NCBI GenBank assembly: GCA_022605955.1
Contig: JAKCOZ010000032.1
Location: 6,324,001 to 6,388,000 of the forward strand
Origin: Rallus limicola
Lineage: Eukaryota; Chordata; Aves; Gruiformes; Rallidae
Length of the DNA stretch: 64,000 bases
Direction of reading: 5' to 3'
Part shown: one piece after another, positions 37,601 through 50,800 of the stretch
Layout: the number at the start of each line of letters is the position of its first letter
How positions within the stretch are numbered: position 1 is the first letter of the stretch
Position numbers and translations under genes: made by a program
The notes under the pieces: model-generated
What the model saw: only the letters and a program-made list of their open reading frames with translations
The model's database searches: none
What the model was told of the DNA's origin: nothing

Positions 37601-39524
37601 GATGAATCACTAATCTTCCTATATATTGTCTCTTTTAGATAGGACCTCCATTCAGATACTTGTGCTCAATTTCCTAGGGGGTGTTTCAGCCCTGTAAATT
37701 GCTGTACAACCATGATCCACTGATGGATGGTGTGAGTTATTGCTTGTAGCTAGGTTTATTTTTTAAATTGTCTGGGTTTTTTTATTGATAGAGGTTATAC
37801 TCTCTATCAGTTTGTATTTTGCAAGCATAATGAATTCACCCAGCTTTTTTCTTGATAAAATGATCTACCAGGGTATGGTGGTGTCACTTAACTGTAACAA
37901 CGAGATTGATGCTGTTGGCTACCTCTATTTCTGGTTTATGGATCTTATTGCAAAGGGAAATGATATATGAAAGCGACTGTCTATAAATAAATACAGGAAC
38001 CACTATGCTCAGCCTACTTTCTTCTTGCTGACTTGTAGGTAGGAGGCTGGGGCTTTATTAGCTGGCAGGTTTTGGTTTTTCCAAACAACAGGAGCATTAG
38101 CTATTTCTGTGTGCTCCCAGTCAGTATATGGCTGGCAGTAATCTGTTGGAAAGCAGGTGTATGGACACTGGCTTAGGACCTTCGGACCGACTCCTTGCTT
38201 GGGTTACCTTAACCTAGCCTTTTTACAGAAGGTACCTACCTGCCCTCTAGTTTTCTTGAAGACAACCATCTTGTTGAGAATAGCAGATTTCATGTTGATG
38301 TAGTCCTTGAAAAAAATGGCATCTGATCATATGTATAGAAAAGTATATTTTAACCTTCTGGATTTGGGGTAGGTATGTGGCCTGCTGCCCTGGGATGTTG
38401 TATCTGTCTTGAAAAGCACTGGAGTGGCCTGTTGGGCTTACAGCAAGCCTGGCACTACCAGTGCCCTGGAACCTGCTTCAGGTAGTGTACAAAGGAGGTG
38501 CTGGATGGCTCTTGTGACTCTCCTGTCCTACTGTTTGTCTATTTGTACATTGGTTTGGAGCTCCAGGTCTTTCAGGAGAGATCCAAGACAACCACAACCT
38601 TTAATTTATGCTTCATTAATGAGGAAAAAAGAGGAACATGTGTATGTGCATGTATACCTAGTTGTGCTTGTTAGAATAGGTACGTCACATAGATGAGAAA
38701 ATACTTTGTCGTGCTCCTTAGCCGAAGTTCATTGGAATGTCTAACACTGAAAATATTCATGGTGTCCAGTCCTCCCTCAATGAGAGGTACATGGAGCCTT
38801 GGAACACTGGTGCATTTTGAGTAAGTGCATCCGTGCCGGGACGATGTTCACGCACCATAAATATGAGGGCAGTGAGGCAAGGAAAAGAATAGGAAGCACA
38901 GAGTAAGAATAACCAAAATAATCTTTTGGGAGGATGGTATTTGATCCCAGCAGCTCAGGTCTTCTGTTACCACCAGAATGCCTACACATTAAACCTTAAA
39001 ACCAGCTTGAAAACGAAGCAGTTAACTTCTTCCTGCTATACAAAAGCCCCTCGACTCCAGAGTGACATCTGCATTTTGGAAAATAATGATTTGCTAATTA
39101 TAAAATTAAATGTAAGTGTGCACAGTAAAATTCCAGCACTGCAGAAGGTGACCAGAAATTCAAGAACCCATGTAGTAAAGAAATAAGAAACTTAAGTTCA
39201 GAGGTTTAGGATGAGTCTTAAAAAGACAAGTGATTCTTTGAATAGCAAATGATTTGTGCAAAGTATGTTACAAAATCTAAGATAATAAATAACCAATACA
39301 TATATTCTGTTTTGACACTTTGGTTTCTGCTTCAAAGCTGGTGAATGCACATTCATTTGTTAACAATATTTTGAAGCTGTTTTTCATTATAGTTGCTGTA
39401 TTTTGTAAAAAAAATACGAACAGTTGAACTGTAATTTTAAATTTCAGTCTTCTGCTTTGAAGCTACATGAAAATAGGCTGGGATAAACATTCAGAAAAAT
39501 AGAGTTGTGGTTATATAATTTCTC
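28628..39524. other. Long intronic stretch, one CR1 tail
   Basis: Eleven kilobases of AT-rich intron free of large repeats except a CR1 tail at 33631-33691. It includes an AC-rich patch near 34510-34600 with CAA repeats and an AT-rich block with homeodomain-type motifs at about 35955-36130. The 157-codon frame at 36801-37274 has no recognised domain. Confidence 0.65.
33631..33691 (+). mobile_element. CR1 3'-end remnant
   Basis: TTGGACTTGATGATCTTGAA, then GGTCTTTTCCAAC and a degraded ATTCTATAAAA tail match the last 60 bp of CR1. There is no upstream body. Confidence 0.75.
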
Positions 39525-40923
39525 TTTATTATAAAAAAATTTGCTTCAACATATGAAACTTTTTTTTCCTATATTTTGGAAGGCTCACGTTCCCTTTTGT
39601 ATTTCACCGAGTCGGAATGATGTAATGTGGTTTTAATTCCTGTAATCTTTTATGATTACAACATGAGGGTAGTGTCATCAAAGTTGTTCTCGTACAGTAC
39701 TGAGAAGTCTCGAAGATTTCAAACCGAAGATGGGATAGAAGAATCAATCCAGATACTAAATGGTTGAAAAATAAGCAATGTAGTAATTGTAAAGACTTTT
39801 TTTTTTTAATTTTTGTTTCTTCTTAGCTTGATGTAATGTTAAAAGACTATCAATCTTTACCCTTTGGTCCAAATTACTGTATTTTTCAGGAAAGTGAGTT
39901 TTCTTACTTCTGAGTAACACTTTACATTCCAAGACTAGTGTAACTCAAAGGGCTTATTTCTGTTGCCACTTCTGTCAGCAGCTGTCTGTGACAGATGTAG
40001 GTTTGGGGCCCGTTTGTCTTTCCTTAGAAATAGGAGTGCCTAATTTGGCAGGCTATACTTTCACAGCAGATCTTGTCAAGACAGCTGCCTGTTGAAATCT
40101 CCTGTCCATATTGTCTTGCAGAACAGTGAGACTTTATGGAACATCATCAGTGTGGGCTAGCAGTTGCATACATAAACTTTCTTGTTAAAATACATCACGA
40201 CATTTTTCTGATTTAGAAATCAGTCTGTATTTGAAGGCAACAGGTAAGTTTGAGGAGAATTGTTAATATTTTTTTTTTTTTTATTTCCATTCATAAGAAA
40301 ACTTTGCTATGTATTTCAAGAGTTTCTTGGAAGTCTGAATAGTTAAACCCTCCTTTTGGTTAATGCAGTACTTGTGGAACCAGTAGATAAAATTCTACAC
40401 AATAAACACGGTAAAAACGGTGCATATTCTGCAAAGGACAGAATTTTAGATTAAAGTTTTCTGGGCACAAAAGCGGTAACAAAATGGTCCCTACAAAACA
40501 GAGTAACTTAATAACACAAGAAAAAAACTTTTGTTAATTTGAAATTTTAGAAACTGAAACTTGTAAAGTAAGATGTAATTAAATTATGGTACTGTACATA
40601 CCAGCTGTTCTTGGTAATTGAAACTTTACAATATGAAAAATACATTACATCTGTACAGTTTATACAGGTAGGTAGGATGAGTTTTGAAAAAAGACTCACT
40701 GTAAGGGTCATACTCTGAAGTCAAAAAAATACTGCACAACTTAACTAATTACAAATTGTAGACTTGAAACAATTAATCGTTGTGATTCTTTTTTAATTTG
40801 AACAGGGATCCTAGAATCCATAATACTATGTCTTCTCACTTCTGTCCATAATGTTACATAGGATTTGGTCACAGCCTCTGCTACAGGAAAAAAAACCCCC
40901 AGCAGCAACCCCCCGCCCAGGAG
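39510..40923 (-). other. LRRTM3: LRRTM3 candidate 3' untranslated region
   Basis: The - strand sequence following the LRRTM3 stop codon is AT-rich with no repeat. A polyadenylation hexamer AATAAA at 39530-39525 would end a 3' UTR of about 1.4 kb, and a closer AATAAA at 40285-40280 is another candidate followed by an A run. The true end is not determinable from sequence alone. Confidence 0.4.
39525..39530 (-). terminator. Candidate polyadenylation signal AATAAA for LRRTM3
   Basis: TTTATT on the + strand gives AATAAA on the - strand, about 1.4 kb after the stop codon. Inferred from position only. Confidence 0.3.
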
Positions 40924-41133
40924 TTAAGCCAGCTGCTGGCTGTGTTCCTTGATTCGTGCTGTGGTGGTTATTGTGCTCAGATCCAGATCGGTTTCTAGGT
41001 GCGTTTCCACTGTCTCTTCCCGGTTGTTGGAGTCATAGGGCTTGTGAGCAAGCAGTTCGTGATGCACTCCACAGTAACTTATCGTGGGCTGGTCGTAGGC
41101 AAGAAATGTTGAAACATTCATAGACAGGGGTAT
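40924..41133 (-). CDS. LRRTM3: LRRTM3 terminal coding exon (cytoplasmic tail)
   Basis: This exon encodes the last 69 residues, [31 protein letters not shown] and onward to [11 protein letters not shown], then TAA at 40926-40924. It is the C-terminal cytoplasmic tail of the long LRRTM3 isoform. LRRTM3 is a postsynaptic single-pass leucine-rich-repeat protein that promotes excitatory synapse formation. The acceptor on the - strand is a pyrimidine run TTTGTTTTTCTCCTAG ending at 41134, followed by ATA in phase 0. The preceding exon is expected to end in ECE; reading past that donor instead would give the short isoform ending ECEV known in the family. The signal peptide, LRRs and transmembrane segment lie in the missing upstream exon, which must be beyond 64000. 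The gene is antisense to CTNNA3 and nested in its intron. Confidence 0.94.
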   Translation of the reverse strand: MPLSMNVSTFLAYDQPTISYCGVHHELLAHKPYDSNNREETVETHLETDLDLSTITTTARIKEHSQQLA

Positions 41134-44100
41134 CTAGGAGAAAAACAAAGATGAAACCCAGCCAGTTACCAAAAGACATAATCTAGTGGCCCTTCCCTGA
41201 ATTTGTGTTAAAGAAACAGACTAAGAACACTGGCCACAGCTAAATAGTGTTGCACGTAAAATAATTCTTCCCCCCATCCCACCCAAACCCAGGCCTTTAT
41301 TGGGTGCTTTAAGCCTAACCACTGCTACCTTGAATCTCTGGCTCAGAGCTAGGTGTGTGCTTGAATGTGTTTGTGAGAGGATTACGATGTGATTGAGCTC
41401 AAATGATCTTAAGATTGTAATTGGCCTCTGCTAAAGTCAGTCAGGGAGGAGAAAGAGCAGTGACTCAATTGGGGCTATATGGAACATTTCAAATGAAATT
41501 TCACGTGGAAGAATGCTTAGTGGATCTTGCCTGACTACATCAGTGGGTGTGATGCATTTGGTCTGCAGGGGAATATGGATGATACAGTTCCTGTTATTTA
41601 CAGCATAAGCATTGATTTGAGTCTAGAAGCTTTCAGTAACTGTAGGGCTGTGATAGGTGATGTCTTTGTGCACTCTTACACTGTGGTAGCTGTGAAAGCT
41701 TCCCTGTTGCAGGTTTAGTTCAAATGCTTTAGGCTGAAAAGTTATTCATTTTTTTTTTTTTTACTGCCTTCTTGGGCATTTTAAACACACTTTTACATAG
41801 AATTATTTACAATACACTGAGGAATCAGAGGGGAAATGAATACAGGCATTTGTACTGTTATATTGATTTTTTTATATATATGAAGAGACTTGAAGGCTGA
41901 AAAAGGTGACTGTTGTAATAGCTGGATGAGTCATGCACTAAAGTATTTAAAAATCAAATTTCCAGTCCATTGCAAAGCTAAAAAGAACAACATTTATTTT
42001 TGACTTTTATTGTTCTCTTGCTGGTTTTTTGAAGACTGATTGAAATATAATAAACTAAATATGAAGACAGGTAATACTTAAAATCCTTTCAACTTGAAAT
42101 AGGAAATGGTACAAAACAAAGCTGCTTCTTATTAGCACAATTGGCTGATGCATTTGGATGTTCCACCTGTACCTCTCCATGCTCATGACAGCCTGGTGGA
42201 AGGACTGCTAGAAACACTGCTCACACGCTATGCAAAGCATAGAGATGGACTGAAAAACAGAAGGAAATTGATCCCACTTCCACCTACGTAGGAGATCTCA
42301 GTAGCTCATGAAGAGCTAAGTAACATGTGCCTTTAGAAGAGGGACATAGGTAGCATATCATGTGATCACACTGTCTGAATCCAAAGAGTATCAGTTAAAC
42401 CCGTGGCAAAACCAGGGTATCCTCCTAGGATAAAACTGGAAAACTAGTGAAATGTATCTTTTTCTATCCTGACTCTCCTACTTGAAAGATTTGAGGTTAA
42501 AGACACCACTCTGTTATCATAGTTGTCTGGTGATCTGTATCTTTTCACTTCTCACTCACAAAAATTGATGAACTCTCTCTGAATTTCATGTCGTTACCTT
42601 TAGTGGTTTTTGGCTTTTTTCTTCTCCCCCCTCATGATGAAACACTGGAGACACTGGAGGAACAGCTCAGGCTTTCTTAAAATAATGAAAATACTGTACC
42701 TGAGGAAGGTCTCTGGCATTTTAAGTAAGTGCAATTAGAAGAAATACTCCACGTTCTTCCCCCTTTGTAGAAGCTAACAGTATCTTTTCTTAAACTATTG
42801 AAGGTTTCCTCTTACAACTCAAATGTATTTTCCAGCCTGATTTCAGGAATGGGCATGGATTACTTCTGGAGGCTGCAATGCAGGGGATGTGTACTTTCCC
42901 CCATGGCTTTGCCCTCATGACAGAGAAAAGGCTGCAGTACTACGTTCTGTCCTCATTACTGTGATCACTTCCAGAACCCTGGCCCCTAAGTGATCTTTTC
43001 AAGTAGCAATTTCAGTACAGCCAACACAGTTCTTATGCCCTACTGTAAACAGGAGTGATTCCCTCCCAGGCTGACTGTACCTTAAGTTCCTGTGGTACTG
43101 TAGGGTAAAAACATTTCTGGTCCTCTCTGTACCTAACCTAAAGACTGCTGTAAATCCTGGAGATGGGATGTGAGCAAACCCATCTCATCTATGTTCTGTT
43201 GACCAGATGTGTGTCTGAGACAGAGAATTTCTTTCTGAATGAACCACCTTAGTAAAAAGTGAGGCTAGAGGGTGCAAGGTACCCCAGAGTGAGTGGAAAG
43301 GGAGAGTAGCAGGAAGGTTCTGGCTGTACAGAGAATTGTGTAGTTGTGCTCGTACTTATCCCTGTCCTCTTACATAATGTAGTCCTGTTTGGGTTGCCCT
43401 TTCTTTACAGGAGCAAAAGGTGGTGAATGGCCTTGCATCACTAGTGGAGTGATGCAACACTTCCATGGAGACCAGACAAGCAAACAAAACATTACACAGT
43501 CTGCCTTCAAATGTGCCATGGCCTGCATTTTGGTTGAAATAGTCAGTAAAGAGATACTTAGTACCATATCTATCAAAACAGAAGACAGGAGTTGATGTGC
43601 TTCGTTAACATTCAAGTCTATCTCTGTGTGTTTGGGATAACAGCTGAGGCTTCCATACTTTTTTGGAGAAAAGTTTGTTGTATGCATATATGACTGAAAA
43701 AGCGTGTGTGTTCTCTTAACGTCTTGTCATATTCTCAGTAGCCTGTTTCATGGAATTTTTTTTATGTCATGTATCTAAATTGCTGACACTTGATGATATT
43801 CTTTTTCAGTAACATCAGAATAGAAAGAAAGCAGAAAGGAGGAATGGAGCACTTTCACTGGTACAGGCCTATAGTCAGGAATGTGGTGGTTATGGTTATG
43901 GACTTGTTCTCATCTCTTTTTGATGCTGACAGGCTGGCCTTACAAGAAGTAGTGTAAGGTGGGCTAAGCAAATTAGATGTACAATTGCCACGAAATGTAG
44001 ACAATTGCATATGTACATTCTTTCATGCATACGTGTGGGGCCTGAGTAGGAAGCCATACAGGAGGACATCTGAGGCCTAGCTGAGGTTAGAGAAACAAAA

Positions 44101-47100
44101 CCACTTTTGGATTAATAGCGTTTTCCTCAGTCTGATCAAATTGCTATTCTGAACAAAATTAGCTTGTGTGGTTCTCCACTTCTGTTTCCTGAAGCGATGT
44201 GTGATGTTGTGTTGGCATTTCTACCTTATTCTGGGCAAACATGAACCAGGAACGATGGCACCCTTCAGAATAATCTGCACTGGCTCTTTACAGGTCATTC
44301 TTGCAGAATGCAAAATCTGCACCTTTTAGAAAATTAGTGATTCTCAGACCTGTTACAAAATCCCCTGCATAGTTTCTTCTGACCTACTTTTCTCTTGTTA
44401 CACCTTTCCCCCCCCTCCTTAGGTGTGTCCCCTTCTGTCTCTGTTACCTAGAATGATCAGGACCTGATCCCCTGCCTTCTTTCTTTTTAATATGTCCCTG
44501 GGGAAGGAGACTTCTTGATGACTTCAGTTCCTACTGTGGTTCATTTGTAACAGTCAGGTGAAGCTATCACCAACTGCTGCTTTGTTACTTCTGTGTGCTG
44601 GGTCACTCTGGGCTTCCCAAGCTATAGTCCTAGAAGAGAGATGCCAACCCTTGTGGCATGGTAAAGAAGCGAGGAACACCCCCTGTTAGTATTTCCTCCT
44701 TTGCACCATTTCCTTCATGTTTTCCTCCTGATAGCAATATGTGTCTCAGTAAAAGTTCTATCTCTAAACCTCCTGGTTTTGAACTTTAAAGAAATAAAGT
44801 AAGTAAAAGCCCAGTATTTGTAATGATAGCTCTCATCTCTCAGACAACAATTCTAGAGTACAAACCACTGCATTGTTTAACTGCTAGTGATGTGTGAGCA
44901 TCATTCTGTTTGGAGTTCAGGTTCAGATGGTTGTCCAAAAAGCCCCAGTTTCTCAGATTTACACTTCAGAAGCCTTAAAATTGCGATTACTGTTCAAGGA
45001 AGCATCTGTCCTGCAAGCTAAATTTCATTGCAGAGCAGTATATTTCTGTGCAGCGTGTGTGTGTGGGAAGCTCTGGCCAGCAACCCTGTACCTTTTCAGT
45101 AAGGAAGTCTGAAACTCCACACTTGCTTAGTATTAACAATGTAGCCAAAAGGCTGCATCTTAAAATCAGCATAGCAAACCAGAATTAACAACAAATAAAA
45201 TTTCTGGGTGGTCCTGACAAGAATTTAATCCAGTGTTTGGGATGTTGGGGGGCTTTTTGGTGTTTCTTTTTTGTTGCAGTTTAATTGTTTGGATTGGTTT
45301 GGATTTTGGTGGGGTTTTTTAAAGGACACTGAGAATTTGGTTTGGGTTTCTCTCTAGCAACTGCAAAGATGTTCAGGAAATAGGTTATTTTATCCAAACT
45401 GCAGAAGGATATTTGCTACTAAACAGATGTGAGCTGGTTGGCAAGGGGAGCTCTTCTAGCTACAGATAAATATTGTGGCAGTCAGCAAAGATGGGAAAGG
45501 TTCTAGAGAAAGCTACAGCATTTATTAAGCTTCTGGTGTTGTGGCTGTGTTCTTACAGGGTTGCTTGGCCTTGGCTTGGCTTTCATGAGAAACAGAATTG
45601 CAATTCCTTCTGAATTTATTGTATTTCGATTTAGAAGCAGTCTTTTCAGCCTAACGATTTTGGTATTCTGTTAAATTTAATGGCCATAGGGTGTCCAAAC
45701 CTCTGGGGTTAAGGGGATTTCAAGTTAGCCACTGAATCCTGGAAATGAAAGCTTGGAAACTAAAGGCATAGCCACAGCTCTGGTGGGGCTTAGGATTGTA
45801 GGCATGGGAAACTAGGACAGGCTAAAGGAGCATTATGCATGGTGATGGCAGAGAGAAGCAGCTGAAAAATAGAGGCTCATGAACAGGAAGGATGAAAATA
45901 AGTAAACTGAGTTCTACACTGAAATAGGATAAAATGAGCTGAAGGGTGGGAGTGATAGAAGTGATGGAGTTGTGTCATTCTGAAAATGTACAGACTATGG
46001 GAATGTCATTGCTGCATAGGCACAGGAACGTATCAGCATATGGCCAACATACGAGAATTAAATCCTCTTTCACAGAGAAGCCAGTGGAATTTTGCTGTTG
46101 GCTTTAGTAAAAAAAGAACAAGCCCCTGTAGTATATACCAGGGAACCATAAAAGGTTTTATGGGCATGAATCAAAATTAAATGCCTTATTCACACACTCT
46201 GTGAGGAATACTGTTATTTCAAATGAACCTCAAGCCAAGCCTGATACTTTACCATCCATTAGTTTGTGATGTATTTGCCATATTATTTAAATTTATTGGA
46301 CGTTAAATTTTGAATAGTCCTATTTTTGAATCCTATGCATGTAAAACAGAAAAAGGCTTTGAAGGAATGAAATACCTTGGGTTTATTGGATAGAGAATAC
46401 ATTAGAATAAATTATAATAAATGTAGTTAAGAAATCTTATCTAAATTGGCTCTTTCATGAATCTCAATGACCTGATTTCAGGCTATGACTTGCAAGCGAA
46501 GTCAGTTTCTGTCTCCATTTGGGAACCCCCTGAATTTCTAGTTTCTGTTCTGTTTCCTGTACCTATGAACATCACTATCAAATGTTGCTCTCAGCAAAGC
46601 ATCATTGAACCCATTTTATTCATATTTACTATACAGCATTTCTGGGATATCTTTGATTTTTATCTAAATACCTCAGTTTCCCACAACCTGTCTCTTATGC
46701 AAATCACTTGTGAAATTGTGCTCTGTTTTTGTCACTTTTTTTCCTCAGCCCCTTCTCAACTTTCCAATTTGCCAACTTCATTATGACATTCCATTTTGCA
46801 GGGTCAGGCACTTTGACCTGTTTTCCTCTGTCCCCCTCTGTCCTATTTTCCCAAATTACTCACTGTCATGTTTCCTATCTTGTCTTCACACAGTGTCCCA
46901 TGACTTCTGCATCTGCCCTTTGCTCTCTAGTGATGCTGTCCCTCTGCCAACCCACCGGTTCTGCCCCCCGGCCTGTGCCAAGCTCACTCTGCTGAAATGC
47001 AGCTTGTCCTGCTAGCTGTCCCTTGTAGCCAGAGCTACCTGGTGTAACGGAGGCTGTAGGCACAGCTTCCCAGTTTTTCCTGGCTGCCTCTTTTCCACAC

Positions 47101-50087
47101 ACTCCTCTGGAGGTGCTGTTTGGTTTAATAAGTGGGTGTAGTAATGCCTATCCCTCGTTATACTGCAGACCTTTAAGAACACTTTACATTGTTTTCAGTG
47201 TCCTCTTCTTTTTCTCAAGAGGAACTGATTTTCCCCAAATCCTTTTCCCCTGCTCTCTAACACTATTATTTCTTTGTATTAGCTTGGCTATTTCTCTTTT
47301 TTTTTTTTTTTTTCTCTCTTGCTATATGGTACAGAGAAAATGCTGTGTGAGAGCATAATCCAAAACGTCTTGTTCCAGGGCTGCTGAGCTGTAGCAGTCC
47401 TGGGAGTTTTTGGGCTTGTGTTAGAAACTACTGCTTGTGCTGAATGGAGAAAACCAACTGGATGTACACCCCAGGCACAGTGTTGTAGCCTTGCACACAC
47501 TCTGCTCCTCAGAGGTTCCTGTTTTCTGTCAATCACCAAGGTAAGTCTTGGAATATTCCAAGTACTTTGCAGGTTTATTCATAAAGATGCACGAGAATTA
47601 TATGAACACTGATTCGGGCTTCATAATGGGCTTCTCCTTGAAGCTGAGTCCCTGTCCCTTATTCTGTCCATAAGTAGTGTGCCCAGCAGCTTTCTGTGAA
47701 AGCCCTAGAACTGTCTGGGAGGTAGGGTTATGGAAACAAAGTACCAATCTGATGATGATCTCATTCCATTTCTTTCATTGTCTGCTTCTCCAAGCATGTG
47801 TTTCCTTAGAAGTGCTCTGCTGTGAAACAAGGGAGATTAATTAAAGTCAGGCTTCTGTTAAGGGAACAGATAAACCTGTTACAGTTAATTTAATGGCTGG
47901 TCCATAGCCATGGCTTGTCCATAGCCATGGCTTTACAGTTCTGATCCTCCTGCTGCTCTACCAAAATGGAACTCAGCCATGGGGGCAAGGTTAGAAGAAG
48001 TTACTTTTTGGTGTTGGCGGTGTTGGCATACACTGTGAGGAGGCCTCACTCTAGGCAAGCAGCGAGTTCCTTGGAGTAAACTGTGGTACCTTTAAAGTGC
48101 TGAAAATGGATGACTGCAAGGATTGCTAGTGACTTTTAAAGCTCTTACTGTTCCTTTAATCTTCTAAACTCTTAGGTGGTTGTTCTTTAAAACTTGGGTC
48201 TGCATATTTCAACCTTTTAAAGTCCAAATTCTAAAGGCCTGGGAAAGGGCAATGTGTTGTTAGATCAGCTGGCATGAAATGTCACAAGGCGTTGGTATTA
48301 GCTCACCCAGCTTTACTTGCCAGTGGTGGGGAGGAGCTCTGCAAGCGAGGGAATGCAAAGGGGAGGCTGTTTCCAAGCTTTTTCTACTTCTCTCAAAATT
48401 AATTTCTACTCTGTTCAGGCTGTAATGAAAAACTTACTGAAGTGTGAACTGTAACAATAGTTTTTGTTGAATAGCAAAATTTTCTTCACGCAGATGTTAA
48501 GTTAATGCCCTCTTGGTGAAGGAGAATTCTTTTCTATGCAAAAGGCACATCTGCCCAGATGCTGTACGTGATTTCAACATGAACATTTCTTTTCTGTTGC
48601 TCAAGAATGTTTGCTTTCCTTCTGCTGTGATTTTCCTTCTCTGCAGTAAATCTGGGCTGTAAAGTACAGTAGGGATGTTTCGTGGGCTCGGCTTGGGTAT
48701 GGTAATGCTTCTACTCCAACATATTCATCTGTTTACCTAAGTTAGGGCCCAACATTGTAGGGAACAATACAACTGAAACATTAATATGAAATATTAATAT
48801 ATTGCATGGAATATAGTAATATATTGACTGTATTAATATGTGTCTGCTTTGTACCTCGTCTTCACTGTTCTGTTAGACTAAAGGTGCATCTTAATTGTAC
48901 ATTGTTACCAGAGAAAGACAAGAGGGAGGAAGCAGAGGACAGATGAGAGCTCTGCATCACAGCTGTATTTTAAGCTTTGTAAGGCATCCGTTCAGTCACG
49001 CTGAACATGAGGACCAGTTGTCTCCATGGCAATGTAAGAAACATATTATTTCAAAGCTCCTGGTGAAGTAGCTGCTGCTTCTAAATTTCACTTGTTCTAG
49101 TGGCTGAGTGCCCCTGTGTTTATATTGATACCAAAAAGAAGAGCTTGCTTAAGTTCAAGATTAGGATAGACCAGCAGTAGTAGTATTCTTATCTGTTTAA
49201 TGCTTAACATGAATGTAAGGTAATTAATGATGCAGCATATTCTCTGGGAGAGGAGTGTGGTGTTATAGATCAAAATCACCTTTAAAAACAGAGGCCAGTA
49301 CTTCTGAACCATTTTGTGCCATGTTGGGCATGTAAACTCTAAGCTGTTTTTTTTTCTGAGGGATGGGGGAGAGTACAGAGAGCACTTAGCACCTGTTAGG
49401 TTCCATGAGGAAACCATGCAAAGTGCCTTTAGTTATGTCAGTGTACAGTTGGTATCTTCATTTTTAAAGTAAGAAGAGCTGGTGAAAACTTTTCAGCAAA
49501 TGGAACATGCTAGTTTTGACAATGGCTTTCACCAGTTTTTGAAATGCCAAAGTGCACAGCTGCTAAGAGCTGCTGCAGAGGATCACCCTTTCTTTTCATT
49601 TTTAAGGAGAAGGTAAAGAAGAAAAGAAATCAGAACTAAAACCATTTTAATTTTTCATTCTCATTCAGATAATTGGGATTCAGACTAAGAAATAGCAAGC
49701 TGTGGTTTCCTAGTTGCTGGGCATTTTGTCCTGCTTGGTGTTAGTTTTCTCCAAGTTCAGCTAGGGTGACATTTGCTTCACGTCTTCCTTCCTGCAGAGA
49801 ATGTGATATATGTGGGATGGGAACAACTTGTGACTTGATTAGCTGTAATTGTTCACTTGGCTTTGAAAGCAGCCTGTATTACATTTTGGTTTAGTTACAA
49901 TGTTCATGTAAGCTATTAATGTTAAAAAAGGAACAAATGATAAATGCTGTTCTGCCTGACAAGGTGAATGAATATCTGCCCTGCCTTTCTGTAGGGCTTT
50001 TTTGTTTGTTTGTTTGTTGTGTGGGGGTTCTTTTGTTTTGTTTTGCTTGGGACTTTTTGGTTAGTTTTGTATTTGTGGGGTTCTTCT
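41134..50087. other. Intron of both CTNNA3 (+) and LRRTM3 (-)
   Basis: No repeat of note was recognised in these 9 kb. It contains a perfect 17-bp tandem duplication at 47900-47933, a T run near 47299-47317, an AT-rich inverted-repeat patch at 48775-48840 and a GT-rich patch at 45240-45350. No LRR-encoding frame is present on the - strand. Confidence 0.7.
47900..47933. repeat. Two-copy 17-bp tandem repeat with a palindrome
   Basis: GTCCATAGCCATGGCTT occurs twice head to tail without mismatch. Each copy contains the perfect palindrome AGCCATGGCT. Confidence 0.95.
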
Positions 50088-50800
50088 CTGTACAGGCTGG
50101 GGATGACCTGCTGGAGAAGAGCTCTATGGAGAAGGACCTGGGGGTCCTGGTTGATGACAGGTTGGCCATGAGCCAGCAGTGTGCACTGGGGGCTGAGAGA
50201 GACAATGGGATCCTGGGGGGCATCAGGAGGAGTGTGGCCAGCAGGTCATAGGAGGGGATCCTCCCCCTCTGCTCTGCCCTGGTCAGGCCCCACCTGGAGT
50301 GTTGTGTCCAGTGCTGGGCTCCCTGGGATAAAAAGGACAGGGATCTCCTGGAGAGAGCCCAGAGAAGGGCTATGAAGATGATGAAGGGCCTGGAGCATCT
50401 CCCCTATGAGGAAAGGCTGAGTGAGCTGGGGCTGTTCAGCCTGGAGAGAAGAATTCTAAGGGGGGACCTAATTAAAGTCTACAATTATCTTAAGCATGGG
50501 ATGCAGGGGGAATTGGCCAGCCCCTTTTCAGTGTCTGTGGGGACAGGACAAGGGGCAATGGCTGCAAGTTGGAGCACAGGGAGTTCCGCACCAACATGGG
50601 GAAGAACTTTTCCCCAGTGAGGGTGAGGGAGCCCTGGGCCAGGCTGCCCAGGGGGTGTGGAGTCTCCTTCTCTGGAGAGATTCCAGCCCCGTCTGGACGC
50701 TGCCCTGTGCAATATGAGCTGGGGAGCTGCTTTGGCAGGGGGGTTGGACCCCATGAGCTCTCCAGGTCCCTTCCAACCCCTGTGATTCTATGATCCTGTA
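50088..50800 (+). mobile_element. CR1 LINE 3' fragment (copy 9)
   Basis: Sense-orientation CR1 from [20 protein letters not shown] through [39 protein letters not shown] and the tail GTGATTCTATGATCC. A stop codon interrupts the frame after VASRS near 50249, and the ALVRP region follows in another frame. Its tail (GTGCAATATGAGCTGGGG) is shared with copy 10 but not with copies 1 and 2. Directly upstream lies a TTTG/GT-rich tract (49998-50087). Confidence 0.94.
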
